A DNA stretch of 64,000 bases, from contig NZ_CP094997.1 in the NCBI RefSeq assembly GCF_022869785.1, forward strand, positions 6,639,001 through 6,703,000, read 5' to 3'. Positions 8,132 through 17,171 of this stretch are shown here, piece by piece. A model generated the notes under the pieces. That model worked only from the letters and a program-made list of their open reading frames with translations, had not been told where the DNA came from and made no database searches. The DNA is from Dyadobacter chenwenxiniae. Its GTDB lineage: Bacteria; Bacteroidota; Bacteroidia; Cytophagales; Spirosomataceae. Position numbers and translations under genes: made by a program. Within the stretch, counting starts at the first letter, position 1. Each line of letters begins with the position of its first letter.

Positions 8132-9337
8132 TCAATTTAAATTTCCGTTAACAAGCTTCATTATCTTGCCTTCGCCATAATTCAAATAGTAAACCTCACC
8201 GCTCGTATCCTGCGCGAACGAGGAAATCGGTCCTTTATTTTCAAACAAAATAGCATTGGTTTTCTTCCGGTCGCCGTCTAGTTCCAACGCCCAGATCCTG
8301 CCACTGGCAAAATCACCATATATATATTTTCCGACCAGACTTTTAATGGCCTTACCTCTATATACATAACCGCCGGTTATAGACCTGTCTCCATTATTTT
8401 GGTTGTAATCATGGATCGGTTCAACAAGACCTGCGGCGTTGCAGTTGGAAGCCGGATCGTAACAATCCACACCCTCTTTGATCCTCCATCCGTAATTCCC
8501 GCCCTTGGTAATAAGGTCAATTTCCTCGCGCTTGTTCTGTCCCACATCACCTGCAAACAAACGGTCGTTATCCATGTCAAAACTAATCCGCCATGGATTT
8601 CTTAGTCCATAAGCATAGATTTCAGGCAAAAAGCCATCACTATTCCCGACTGGATAGGGGTTGTCGGACGGAATTCCATAGTTGCCTTTTCCTGTTCCGT
8701 CCACATCCACGCGGAGAATTTTACCTAATAGACTCTTACGGTTTTGCGCATTGTTTTGCGGATCGCCGCCGCTGCCGCCGTCGCCTGTGGCAATGTATAA
8801 AAAGCCATCTTTCCCAAATTGCAGCGAGCCGCCATTGTGGTTATCATAAGTTTGGTTAAATGTAAATAAGATCGCTTCGCTGGAAGGATCAGCGCGTTCT
8901 GCCGTCGGCGTTGAGGCCTTATAGCGTGCTATGACGGTTTTTAAAGGATTTCCGGCGGTATAATTGACATAAAAATAACCATTGGTCTTGAAGTCTGGGT
9001 GAAAGGCAAGGCCTAGCAAGCCGCGTTCGCCACCATCCTGCACTTTGTTTTTGATATCAAGAAAAACAGTGCTGGTTGTAGCAGCAGCATTGTTCTGAAA
9101 AACCCTGATGACACCGGCTTGTTCCACAACAAAAAAACGACTGCTATCGCCTGGAATTTGCTTCATTTCAACAGGATTCGTGAAAGTCAGGCCGGGAAAT
9201 GCATCCTTTGTTTTGATGGTTGTATCCGGATTTGCGATTGCTCCGGGATCGTCTGCCGCGTCCTTATCTTTGGAACACGAAATGGTGGCAAGGCCTATGG
9301 TTAAGAGGAAGAATATCAGAAGTGAGTTAAGTGTCAT
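8132..9337 (-). CDS. PQQ-dependent sugar dehydrogenase-like lipoprotein
   Basis: A 401-residue member of the soluble glucose/sorbosone dehydrogenase family (six-bladed propeller that uses PQQ to oxidise sugars). The N-terminus is a lipoprotein signal ending ATISC with Cys21, so it is probably anchored on the envelope. Family blocks include DSSRFFVVEQAGVIRVFQ, GGERGLLGLAFHPDF, HNGGSLQFGKDGFLYIATGD and YAYGLRNPWRISFD. It begins 58 bases after eboF on the same strand, so it may be transcribed with the ebo cluster. Family call is firm; substrate and actual cofactor are unknown. A second, divergent family member is at 38992. Confidence 0.88.
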   Translation of the reverse strand: MTLNSLLIFFLLTIGLATISCSKDKDAADDPGAIANPDTTIKTKDAFPGLTFTNPVEMKQIPGDSSRFFVVEQAGVIRVFQNNAAATTSTVFLDIKNKVQDGGERGLLGLAFHPDFKTNGYFYVNYTAGNPLKTVIARYKASTPTAERADPSSEAILFTFNQTYDNHNGGSLQFGKDGFLYIATGDGGSGGDPQNNAQNRKSLLGKILRVDVDGTGKGNYGIPSDNPYPVGNSDGFLPEIYAYGLRNPWRISFDMDNDRLFAGDVGQNKREEIDLITKGGNYGWRIKEGVDCYDPASNCNAAGLVEPIHDYNQNNGDRSITGGYVYRGKAIKSLVGKYIYGDFASGRIWALELDGDRKKTNAILFENKGPISSFAQDTSGEVYYLNYGEGKIMKLVNGNLN

Positions 9338-9395
9338 GACGTTGAAGTTTTATCTTACAACGCCACGAAGCTCCTTTTGTTTTCGGCAATGTGTT

Positions 9396-10760
9396 TTAAG
9401 TCAGATGTTTCCAGATCACATCATAGACATCAACAGCCTCTATTTCAGATTTTTCCAATGCTTTATCTGTGATGCAGATCGGGAAATATTCAGCCGGAAC
9501 ATTAATGCTTCCGTGTGAGCCTTTTACCAATGTGGCGTCGAGCGGGATCACGTCCATTAAATATCTGAATCCCATCAATTTACGGGTCAATTTATAACCT
9601 GCGCGCAGCTTAATGAGCGGATTTTTTGGGTCCATAAACATTTCCACCGGATCGTAACCCGGCTTCCGGTGAATGTCAACCAAATGTGCGTAATCCGGTG
9701 CCTTGGCGTCATCCAGCCAGTAATAATAGGTAAACCAGCTGTCTGGCTTGGCAACCACAACCAGATCGCCGGAGCGTTCGTGGTCAATGTTATATGCTTT
9801 TTGCTGGTCTTTATCCAGAATCAAATCAATGCCTGGTGTTTTCCTTAAAGCTTTGATAACCTGGTTCTTAACCGATTGGTCATTCAGGTAAACGTGCGCA
9901 ATCTGGTGGTCGGCTGTTGCAAAGGCTTTCGAAATGCCCGCATCCAGCAATTCATACCAACGTTCTGTCCGAACGGAAATTAAACCCTCATTTCTTAAAA
10001 TCCGGTTGATATGGATTGGGTTGCTTACCGGATTAATGCCATATTCCGAAAGCAGGATGATCTTCGCATTACGCGCCTCGTAAAACTGGATCAGCTCCGC
10101 AACCACATTGTCAATTTCATTTAGCTCCGTGCTGATCTTTGAAAAATCAGGCCCGAATTTCTGTAAACAATAATCCAGATGCGGCAGGTAAATCAGCGTT
10201 AATGTGGGATTATGCTTTTTTTCAACCCACATGGACGAATCCGCGATCCATTTTGTAGACTTAATGTTGGCATTCGGTCCCCAAAAATTGAAGAGCGGAA
10301 ATTGGCCTAAATCTTTTTGCAATTCATCGCGTAACTCGGGCGGATAGGAATAACAATCCGGCGCCTTAACGCCATCTGCGTGATATTGCGGACGCGGCGT
10401 TACTGAGAAATCGGCGGTCGAGTACATATTATACCACCAAAACATCTTCGCGCAAGTGAAATTGGGATCCAGCTTTTTGGCCACATCCCAGATTTTTTCA
10501 CCTTTTACAAGCTTGTTGGACTGCTTCCAAAATTTGATTTCTGAATCTTCACGGTCATACCAGCCATTTCCCACGATCCCGTTTTCAGCAGGCCATTTTC
10601 CGGTAATGTAAGTGCTTTGCGATGTAGTAGTTACAGCAGGAAGAACAGGTTTAATTGGTGTTAAATGTCTGTCTGCTAAATATTTGGCAAGAAATGGAGT
10701 GTATTCACCAATCAGGTTTGCACTTAAACCTACGATGTCAATAACGACTGTTTTATTCAT
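9396..10760 (-). CDS. eboF: EboF-type alkaline phosphatase / nucleotide pyrophosphatase family protein
   Basis: A 454-residue protein of the type I phosphodiesterase / nucleotide pyrophosphatase superfamily. The N-terminus MNKTVVIDIVGLSANLIGEY followed by PAVTTTSQSTYITGKWPAEN matches the metal and Thr-nucleophile region, and LLSEYGI and DHERSGDLVVVAKPD the later metal sites. It has no signal peptide. It is the last gene of a six-gene ebo cluster; its ATG lies inside the 3' end of eboE (8-base overlap). In the family the cluster is tied to handling or export of a secondary metabolite precursor; the substrate hydrolysed by this protein is not known. Confidence 0.88.
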   Translation of the reverse strand: MNKTVVIDIVGLSANLIGEYTPFLAKYLADRHLTPIKPVLPAVTTTSQSTYITGKWPAENGIVGNGWYDREDSEIKFWKQSNKLVKGEKIWDVAKKLDPNFTCAKMFWWYNMYSTADFSVTPRPQYHADGVKAPDCYSYPPELRDELQKDLGQFPLFNFWGPNANIKSTKWIADSSMWVEKKHNPTLTLIYLPHLDYCLQKFGPDFSKISTELNEIDNVVAELIQFYEARNAKIILLSEYGINPVSNPIHINRILRNEGLISVRTERWYELLDAGISKAFATADHQIAHVYLNDQSVKNQVIKALRKTPGIDLILDKDQQKAYNIDHERSGDLVVVAKPDSWFTYYYWLDDAKAPDYAHLVDIHRKPGYDPVEMFMDPKNPLIKLRAGYKLTRKLMGFRYLMDVIPLDATLVKGSHGSINVPAEYFPICITDKALEKSEIEAVDVYDVIWKHLT

Positions 10761-11955
10761 AACTGAGTATTTTCTTCACCCATTCAATTTCGCGAACGAT
10801 CGAATCGCCGATGGGTTTCTGCATATCTTCGGGCAAAACGCCCCAGGTGTAGGTTTCCACTTCCAAAAACGAAGAAAAAGGCTTTTCCCGGTGAATAGCA
10901 AGTGTTTTGATGATGTCGCCCTGCGTTGATTCAAGCACGCCGTATGAATGAATAAAAAGCGGAACGTGAAAATGGACGCGCCATTCTTTCTGCTTATCAT
11001 TCCAATCCGTCAATGCTTCCTGCAAATCGGGATAATGTGTTTTGGTTTCATCCTCATTCAAAGCCACAACCTGATGCAGGTAGACAGGCTCGTCAAATGT
11101 TTCAATCGCTTTGAGCTTGATTTCCTTTTCATTGGAGAAATTAACTTTCAGTGCTGAGCTAACCTGAATCCTGCCAACCTGTATCCCGACTTCATCCAGT
11201 GAAGCAAGAATTTCTTTTGGATTTTCATAACCCACCGCCGCGTGACAAATGTCATAGCAAAGCTGAATGTGTTTTAAAATCGTCGCTTTGGCCTCGTCAG
11301 CAGTAACATTATATTGCTCTGATAAATAGGCTGTTCCTCTTGGCAAAAGCACATCGCGATACCATTTCACGAAATCAACCGCATTGTCCAAAATGCCGTC
11401 CGGCTCCGGTTCAATGTCCAGGTGAAGCAGCTTGCCAGTTTCCGCTTCAATTTTGATCAGTTCATCAAGCAATTGCAAAACATGATCGGTTGCCTGCTCG
11501 GTTGCATTGATATTTTCCTCCATTGTTGTCCACCACAAGCGGTAAGACAGCGGGGGAGTTGAAACGCCGCCATGCATCCCTTCGGGAAGCAATTCGGAAA
11601 GAATGTTAAAAAGGCGGATTGTGTAGTTTAGCCGGTCGGTTGTTGTCCAGTCAGGTGTATGCACATTGTCCTTAACAACTGTGTTATGGAAGCCGCCATA
11701 TGGGAAGCCATTGATCACAAAAACGTAAACGTCCTGCTCTTGCAGCCAATTTTTGAATTCCTGCAAAACCTCCGGATTGCTCAATTCAATAGACGCTTCA
11801 TTCGCAACACGAAGTCCGAGTCCGAATGACTGTCCTGGCGCAAGTTGCTGCCTGATATAAGGAATGTTATCCCGAAGCGATTGGAAATGGTCAGCCCATT
11901 TTTCGCCTGGGTGAATGTTGCTGCAATAAGTTAAATGTCCGTAAGGCGTGATCAT
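10753..11955 (-). CDS. eboE: EboE, metabolite traffic protein (TIM-barrel fold)
   Basis: A 400-residue protein resembling the xylose isomerase-like TIM barrels and matching the EboE family of ebo clusters. It begins MITPYGHLTYCSNIHPGEKW; other notable blocks are GMHGGVSTPPLSYRLWW, LLHLDIEPEPDGIL, CYDICHAAVGYENP and HFHVPLFIHSYG. Acidic and histidine residues in these blocks are the expected metal-site positions of the fold. It is cytoplasmic by sequence. The start codon overlaps the eboD stop as ATGA, and its end overlaps the eboF start. No enzymatic reaction is established for the family. Confidence 0.88.
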   Translation of the reverse strand: MITPYGHLTYCSNIHPGEKWADHFQSLRDNIPYIRQQLAPGQSFGLGLRVANEASIELSNPEVLQEFKNWLQEQDVYVFVINGFPYGGFHNTVVKDNVHTPDWTTTDRLNYTIRLFNILSELLPEGMHGGVSTPPLSYRLWWTTMEENINATEQATDHVLQLLDELIKIEAETGKLLHLDIEPEPDGILDNAVDFVKWYRDVLLPRGTAYLSEQYNVTADEAKATILKHIQLCYDICHAAVGYENPKEILASLDEVGIQVGRIQVSSALKVNFSNEKEIKLKAIETFDEPVYLHQVVALNEDETKTHYPDLQEALTDWNDKQKEWRVHFHVPLFIHSYGVLESTQGDIIKTLAIHREKPFSSFLEVETYTWGVLPEDMQKPIGDSIVREIEWVKKILSYE

Positions 11956-13127
11956 AATGCATGAATGATTTTTGTTCCTTCCAGATAATCAACCGATTGC
12001 GCGATAATATCTGCATCCAGTTCGTGCACTTCAATGCCCTTTCCTATTTTTTCCAAAAGCATAATGGTAAGCCTTCCGCCCAAATGTTCGCGGAATTCAT
12101 TAAGGCCATTACGCAAGTTGATTTTATCGTTTTCAGATAGTTTTGGGTGAAAAAGATCAAAGCCTAGCCGACCCAAAACATCCAGGATGCGGCTTAAATC
12201 TTCGTCAGCAAGCTGCCCGATTTTATTGGCATATACACAATCCAGTGCAATGCCTATCGCCACCGCTTCTCCGTGACGAACCTGAAAACCGGTCAGGAAT
12301 TCAAGCTTATGCGCTGCCCAGTGACCAAAATCCAGTGGCCGTGAAGATCCAAATTCGAAAGGATCGCCGCCCGCAATGTGGTCTGTATGCATTTCGGCGC
12401 AACGATGAATCAAATAAGCCATGGCTTTCTCATCGCGGTTGACGATCGCAGTTGTATTTGTTTCAATCCAATCAAAAAACGAAGTATCTTTGATCAATGC
12501 CACTTTAATGGCTTCGGAAACGCCACCGCGCCAGTCGCGGTCATCCAATGTTCTTAGGAAAGTAAGATCATTAAATACGGCAACCGGAGGCGCAAATGTG
12601 CCCAGGAAGTTCTTTTTACCGCGGAAGTTTATGCTGTTTTTAACACCAACACCGGAGTCGTTTTGGGATAAAACGGTTGTTGGAATGCGGATCAATTTAA
12701 TGCCTCTATGCGAAACAGCAGCAGCATAACCCACCAAATCAAGCACCGCGCCTCCGCCGATCGCAATGATAAATGAATGTCTGTCAATACCATAGGTGTC
12801 AACCGCTTCCACGAGACTGTCGAAAAGTGCGGGATCATTTTTACAGGCTTCACCGCCGGGGACATTGATAATTTCCGGGGCAAGCTGAATATGGGAAACA
12901 GAAGCAGCGAAATAGGAATGAATCTGGTTGGATAAATCGGAATGATATTGAGCAAACCCCTCGTCCACAATCACCAAAGCCTTACGCTGAAAGCCCTGCT
13001 CGGTATATTCGTTGAAAAAATCTTGCAGCAAAGGGTTTTTTGTATCAAATAAATTTTCAGTAAAGAATACGGCATAATTGTATTCTACCTTGAAACGCTG
13101 TTGTATGGTTTGCATTGAAATCGACAT
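11952..13127 (-). CDS. eboD: EboD, 3-dehydroquinate synthase-like protein
   Basis: A 391-residue member of the dehydroquinate synthase fold, which binds NAD and a divalent metal and cyclises sugar phosphates. Visible signatures are AIGGGAVLDLVGYAAAVSHRG, IRIPTTVLSQNDSGVGVKN, KKNFLGTFAPP, the metal ligands Glu in GGVSEAIK and His in FGHWAAHKLE and VRHGEAVAIG. It is longer than AroB and belongs to the ebo cluster, so it is more likely a paralogue with its own sugar-phosphate substrate than the shikimate enzyme. It starts 28 bases after eboC and is coupled by ATGA to eboE. Confidence 0.9.
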   Translation of the reverse strand: MSISMQTIQQRFKVEYNYAVFFTENLFDTKNPLLQDFFNEYTEQGFQRKALVIVDEGFAQYHSDLSNQIHSYFAASVSHIQLAPEIINVPGGEACKNDPALFDSLVEAVDTYGIDRHSFIIAIGGGAVLDLVGYAAAVSHRGIKLIRIPTTVLSQNDSGVGVKNSINFRGKKNFLGTFAPPVAVFNDLTFLRTLDDRDWRGGVSEAIKVALIKDTSFFDWIETNTTAIVNRDEKAMAYLIHRCAEMHTDHIAGGDPFEFGSSRPLDFGHWAAHKLEFLTGFQVRHGEAVAIGIALDCVYANKIGQLADEDLSRILDVLGRLGFDLFHPKLSENDKINLRNGLNEFREHLGGRLTIMLLEKIGKGIEVHELDADIIAQSVDYLEGTKIIHAL

Positions 13128-13155
13128 TGAACACGCAAAAAAGTAATTTTTAACA

Positions 13156-14025
13156 CTAAGTTACCGCAAAAACCTTTGCCAAAAGCATTGACAAGGGCAA
13201 TAACGCCAAAACCAGCAACGCCAGCGGCCACAAGCCGAAAGCCACGCACCACGAAGCATTCATCACAATCAAAGAAATAACGCCAGCCTTCACCGCCTTA
13301 CCAATTAACGGCCCGACCGGATTCTGCATTGCATTCCATAATGGCCTGAATATGAGCCAGGCATGCAACAATACAAATGGTAATGCATACAGCAGATTCC
13401 CGTGCTCATTAGCCAGTTTTAGTTGCGAAAACAGCACAACCATATACAAAAGCGCCGCAATATAGAGAGTGGTTTTTTTACCTCCGTGCACTTCATCCTG
13501 GCTGATCAATGTAATTGCCCCGATGTACATCACAGGGAATAACGCCATCCAGGACCATTGCTGCAAAGATTCTGGCAGCACGCTCATGCCGAGAATCAGG
13601 TTTCCGCCGCGGCACATGCCCATTGTTAAGGGTCCGAGAATGCGGCTATGTTTTGCAAAACGGTTATATAAAACGGTGAGCATAGCGACAGCTATTGCGA
13701 TCATTCCGCTCAAAGCGCTGAACATGGCGGCTGCTAAAATCCCGAGGAATAAAAGCGATATGCCGAGCATAGCAGCTGATTTCAACGGGACTTTTCCGCT
13801 TGGGATCGGACGTTCGGGACGTTCGATGGCGTCGAGCTTTGCGTCGAAAACATCGTTCATCACCACCCCGCCGCCATACAGGCCCAATGTGGATACGAGC
13901 AGCAGGGCAGGACTGTAATCGGAAAATGTAAATTGTACAATGGCCATTCCCGCAAAAATGTCGGTGAATGCGGTCACAACATTGGCAGGACGGGTTAGCT
14001 GCAGATACGGTTTTAAACTGCTCAC
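13156..14025 (-). CDS. eboC: EboC, UbiA-like membrane prenyltransferase
   Basis: A 289-residue integral membrane protein of the UbiA superfamily with about eight hydrophobic segments. The first aspartate-rich motif is intact: VVMNDVFDAKLDAIERPERP, the NDxxDxxxDxxxRPxRP prenyl-diphosphate site. The second motif is reduced to SQDEVHGGKKTT. The frame begins with GTG at 14025 (MSSLKPYLQLTRPANVV), one base after the eboB stop, and the domain starts there, so GTG is the likely start. In ebo clusters this is the membrane component; it may move or modify a lipid-linked or aromatic metabolite. Confidence 0.9.
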   Translation of the reverse strand: MSSLKPYLQLTRPANVVTAFTDIFAGMAIVQFTFSDYSPALLLVSTLGLYGGGVVMNDVFDAKLDAIERPERPIPSGKVPLKSAAMLGISLLFLGILAAAMFSALSGMIAIAVAMLTVLYNRFAKHSRILGPLTMGMCRGGNLILGMSVLPESLQQWSWMALFPVMYIGAITLISQDEVHGGKKTTLYIAALLYMVVLFSQLKLANEHGNLLYALPFVLLHAWLIFRPLWNAMQNPVGPLIGKAVKAGVISLIVMNASWCVAFGLWPLALLVLALLPLSMLLAKVFAVT

Positions 14026-14026
14026 T

Positions 14027-15055
14027 TTAATTAATTACTAATGAATCTTTGGCAGGCGAAGGTTGCTGTCCGCCTCTCAGGATGCTGTTTCCATGAAACT
14101 TCTCGGTATGGTCAATGGCATAACCCGATTCAAAATCGGTCACATCAATCTGGCCGCTTTTGCCAAATGCGTCGATGGCGTTCTGATAAGTTACCAGCCT
14201 GATCGTTTCATCCGAAATGCCACGCATCTTCATTAATGCAGCCGTTTTTGGAATGGCAAGCGGATCGGAAATGCCCCAGTCGGCCGCAGAATTAACCATA
14301 ATGCGTTCGGGACCATATTGTTCCACCACTTTCACCATGCGCTCATTGCCCATTTTGGTAAAAGGATAAATTGTAAAAGCCGCCCAAAAACCTTTGTCCA
14401 AAACACTCTTGACCGTCTCCTCATTATTATGGTCCACGATCACCCACGAAGGGTCGATGCCGTGTTCCAGTGCAATGGCCATGCTGCGTTCCGTTCCTTT
14501 TTTCTTGTCGCGGTGCGGCGTGTGGATCTGGACAGGAAGCTTGGCTGATTTAGCCAGTTCAAGTTGCAAACGGTAATATTTTTCTTCGGCCGGAGTTTGG
14601 TCATCGAAGCCAATTTCGCCTACGCCTACAACGCCTTCTTTGTAAATATATAATGGCAGGATCTCCATCACCTGCTCAGCAAGCGGCTCATTATTGGCTT
14701 CGCGGGAGTTGAGTCCCATCGTGCAATAATGTTTGATGCCAAATTGCGAAGAGCGGAATCTTTCCCAGCCAACCAGACTGCTGTAATAATCTTTAAAACT
14801 GGAAAGTCCTGTTCGCGGCTGCCCAACCCAGAAAGCAGGCTCGATCAACGCCACTATTCCGGCCTGATGCATGGCTTGATAATCATCGGTTGTCCGCGAA
14901 ACCATGTGGATATGCGGGTCGAAAAAGCGCATTCCTGTGATTAAATCTTTATAGTCGTTCCACGCAATATCGCGGTGCGCAGGCGCTGCGACGGCTTCTT
15001 CGCTGTCTTCGAAATGCGAAGGATTAGGGGTTGTATCGTTATGATTAAGGCACAT
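14027..15055 (-). CDS. eboB: EboB, TatD-family metal-dependent hydrolase
   Basis: A 342-residue amidohydrolase-fold protein. Metal ligands typical of TatD are visible: HxH in FFDPHIHMVSR, Glu in GVGEIGFDD, His in PVQIHTPHRDKK and WVIVDHNNEETV, and Asp in NSAADWG. A 25-residue N-terminal extension precedes the domain. It lies between eboA (11-base gap) and eboC (1-base gap). TatD relatives act on nucleic acids or small molecules; in the ebo context the substrate is unknown. Confidence 0.9.
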   Translation of the reverse strand: MCLNHNDTTPNPSHFEDSEEAVAAPAHRDIAWNDYKDLITGMRFFDPHIHMVSRTTDDYQAMHQAGIVALIEPAFWVGQPRTGLSSFKDYYSSLVGWERFRSSQFGIKHYCTMGLNSREANNEPLAEQVMEILPLYIYKEGVVGVGEIGFDDQTPAEEKYYRLQLELAKSAKLPVQIHTPHRDKKKGTERSMAIALEHGIDPSWVIVDHNNEETVKSVLDKGFWAAFTIYPFTKMGNERMVKVVEQYGPERIMVNSAADWGISDPLAIPKTAALMKMRGISDETIRLVTYQNAIDAFGKSGQIDVTDFESGYAIDHTEKFHGNSILRGGQQPSPAKDSLVIN

Positions 15056-15066
15056 AGGTTCAGGTG

Positions 15067-15915
15067 TCAGTGTTCAAGATCGGCCCAGGTCAAGGCGCCA
15101 GACTTAACCGATTTTTCAAGATCAATATATTTAGCCAAAAGATAATTGGCCGGAGCAAGGGATGAATCTTTGCAAGCTAATGCGGCTGCTTTTTGATCAT
15201 CAACGTTTTCAGAATCAAGCAAATGCTGCATATCTGCCAGTAAAGTCGGGTTCATAAACCTGCCTGCCAGCCGCCAAACCTGTGCCGGAACGCTCCTTCC
15301 TGCTGCCCAGCGTTCGTGTGCAAAGTCAGACAGCGTCATTGCCAGTTTTTCGTTGGCTCTATTTTCCAAACCTTCAATAAAATGAATGGGCTTGTCATTG
15401 AATATGGTTTTCAAAACCAGCTGATTCCAGGCCAGTTCGCTGAAATGTTTCTCGGGATAAGGATTATGCAGAGCAATGGCATCGAACACAAAACCCATAT
15501 TCGAGCGAACCGCGTCGGTCGCCCTGAAAAGCCATTGATCCGGATAAGAAAGTACGGGTAGTGCAGAGTAAAGCGCCACCAGTTCATTCATTTCGGCCGT
15601 GTCAAAGAGCGTTTCAATGTTTTTAACATATTCCTCTTTATCCGAAGGGTCGAGTTGGGTCAGCAGCCATAAGCGCGCGAGCCTTACCAGTGACCAGCCT
15701 TCAACCGAAAATCCGGGGATTTCGGCATTCAGGACGAATTGCTGGTCTTGATTTATTGAAATGATTTTTTTTGCAAGAAACCTTGGTGCCGCTACGAAAG
15801 CGGTCATCAAATCCATAGGGCTCGACGCAGCTTTGTTCTGTAACCATTCAGCCTCAGGTCCGGAGGTGTTGAGGACGATTATATCCCAAAGATTCTGTTT
15901 TATAATATCGGACAT
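15067..15915 (-). CDS. eboA: EboA domain protein
   Basis: A 282-residue protein with no known catalytic motif, helical by composition. Its identity rests on position and fit: it is the first gene of a minus-strand run whose next five genes are TatD, UbiA, DHQS-like, TIM barrel and phosphatase in the canonical ebo order, and its length and character match EboA. Segments such as SGPEAEWLQNKAASSPMDL and NQLVLKTIFNDKP occur in that family. There is no signal peptide. The 208 bases upstream, to the end of the MgtC-like gene at 16124, presumably hold the cluster promoter; I could not find a clear consensus there. Confidence 0.82.
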   Translation of the reverse strand: MSDIIKQNLWDIIVLNTSGPEAEWLQNKAASSPMDLMTAFVAAPRFLAKKIISINQDQQFVLNAEIPGFSVEGWSLVRLARLWLLTQLDPSDKEEYVKNIETLFDTAEMNELVALYSALPVLSYPDQWLFRATDAVRSNMGFVFDAIALHNPYPEKHFSELAWNQLVLKTIFNDKPIHFIEGLENRANEKLAMTLSDFAHERWAAGRSVPAQVWRLAGRFMNPTLLADMQHLLDSENVDDQKAAALACKDSSLAPANYLLAKYIDLEKSVKSGALTWADLEH

Positions 15916-16123
15916 AACGAAGCAATAAAATGCTGATTTACGTGGGTTGTGACTTTGTAAATCATTCTTGAATGTGGGTTATATTAATGATAAAGTTTTT
16001 TTTAACTATAAAGTTTCCCTCCACCGGGTTATAACGTTTTCCTGCCTTGAAAAGACGCATAGGAAGGGGTTTTACATCTGTTTTTAATCAAAATCTAATC
16101 CTGAAAGCACATTCCGAATTTTA

Positions 16124-16753
16124 TTAAAAATCGAATTCTATGATTCCCGAGTCATTCAGCAAATGGTGCGTGAGCTTTTCGTGCTTCTTTTCCGAGCCTT
16201 GCAATGTCCAGCTGCCGGTAATTTGGCCGCCAGAACGGTTTTGCTGGCCTTGCAAAACTTTCAGGTCATTATCCTTAAAAAGCTCCTCATATCGCTTCAG
16301 GGTTTTTTTCTCATAAGGGCACACGAGCCTGTAATTACGGATCTGGCTTTTTTTGCGGATAAATTTCTGGATAGGGGCAAGGATAACCAACGACAACCCG
16401 GAGATAATGAATGTCGCGATTGTTACCTCGTAAAAACCGGCACCAATGCCCATTCCGACCGCTGCCGTCACCCACACAATCGCGGCTGTTGTAATGCCCA
16501 CAACCCGGTTATTTTCCCGGAAAATGATCCCCGCACCAATAAAACCGATTCCCGTCACAATGTTAGCCGCGATCCGCCCCGCATCAGAACTGATCTTAAT
16601 GGAAATAATTGTAAATAATGTAGACCCCACCGCAATGAGGATCATAGTCCTTAACCCCGCCGATTTGCTTCGATACTCCCGTTCGGTGCCGATCACAGCA
16701 CCCAGAAAAAATGATATCAACAGCTTATAAATGTCTTCCGGCAATAACTCCAT
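16124..16753 (-). CDS. MgtC/SapB family membrane protein
   Basis: A 209-residue inner-membrane protein. Residues 1-130 hold the MgtC/SapB domain with four to five hydrophobic helices and the signatures LGAVIGTEREYRSKSAGLRT and VTGIGFIGAGIIF. The C-terminal 75 residues form a small soluble domain (RNYRLVCPYEKKTLKRYEEL), ACT-like by analogy. The ATG at 16753 is preferred to a TTG four codons upstream. MgtC proteins are associated with magnesium limitation and with ATP synthase inhibition in pathogens; the role here is unproven. Confidence 0.88.
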   Translation of the reverse strand: MELLPEDIYKLLISFFLGAVIGTEREYRSKSAGLRTMILIAVGSTLFTIISIKISSDAGRIAANIVTGIGFIGAGIIFRENNRVVGITTAAIVWVTAAVGMGIGAGFYEVTIATFIISGLSLVILAPIQKFIRKKSQIRNYRLVCPYEKKTLKRYEELFKDNDLKVLQGQQNRSGGQITGSWTLQGSEKKHEKLTHHLLNDSGIIEFDF

Positions 16754-16780
16754 TTCCAAAACCAAAGGTTGTTAAATAAC

Positions 16781-16816
16781 CAAAAGCCGGAAAGACGTTG
16801 AATCTCCCGGCTTTTG
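16781..16816 (-). terminator. Hairpin after the RelE/ParE toxin gene
   Basis: A 10-bp perfect stem (arms 16781-16790 and 16807-16816, CAAAAGCCGG) with a 16-base loop lies 20 bases past the toxin stop on the minus strand and is followed by a T-rich segment. It would separate the toxin-antitoxin transcript from the MgtC-like gene. Confidence 0.6.
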
Positions 16817-16835
16817 ATAAATTGGGGTGTTTGTA

Positions 16836-17171
16836 TTAATAATTCCGTCCAATAGCGTTGAGCAGGTCATCTAGCTCTTTCGCCTTAATATTTTCTTTTT
16901 CTGCTTTGTCGTAAATTGTAAGGAGCACAACCTCTTCCTGAAAAGTAAAAACACAGGTTATAATTCGTGCGCCGCCACTTTTTCCTCTGCCTTTACTTTT
17001 TATTGCTAAGCGAATTTTAAAGCAGTCTTTTCCTATCGGCTTACCCTGAACAGGATTGTTTGCGATGCTTTTTATCAAATCGGTGGTCTCCTGTGCTAAT
17101 GAAGCATATTTCTTGACAAGTCTCTTCAGATCTTTTTCAAAATCTTTAGAAGCAATAATTTTATAGCTCAT
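16836..17171 (-). CDS. Type II toxin, RelE/ParE superfamily
   Basis: A 111-residue basic protein with the RelE/ParE fold pattern: ASKDFEKDLKRLVKKYAS near the start, PIGKDCFKIRLAIKSKGRGK in the middle and ARIITCVF, VVLLTIYDKAEKENI near the end. The YDKAEKENI tail is typical of chromosomal RelE/HigB-like toxins. Relatives cleave mRNA or poison gyrase; which applies here cannot be told. It overlaps the upstream antitoxin gene by 11 bases, the normal arrangement for a toxin-antitoxin pair. Confidence 0.82.
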   Translation of the reverse strand: MSYKIIASKDFEKDLKRLVKKYASLAQETTDLIKSIANNPVQGKPIGKDCFKIRLAIKSKGRGKSGGARIITCVFTFQEEVVLLTIYDKAEKENIKAKELDDLLNAIGRNY

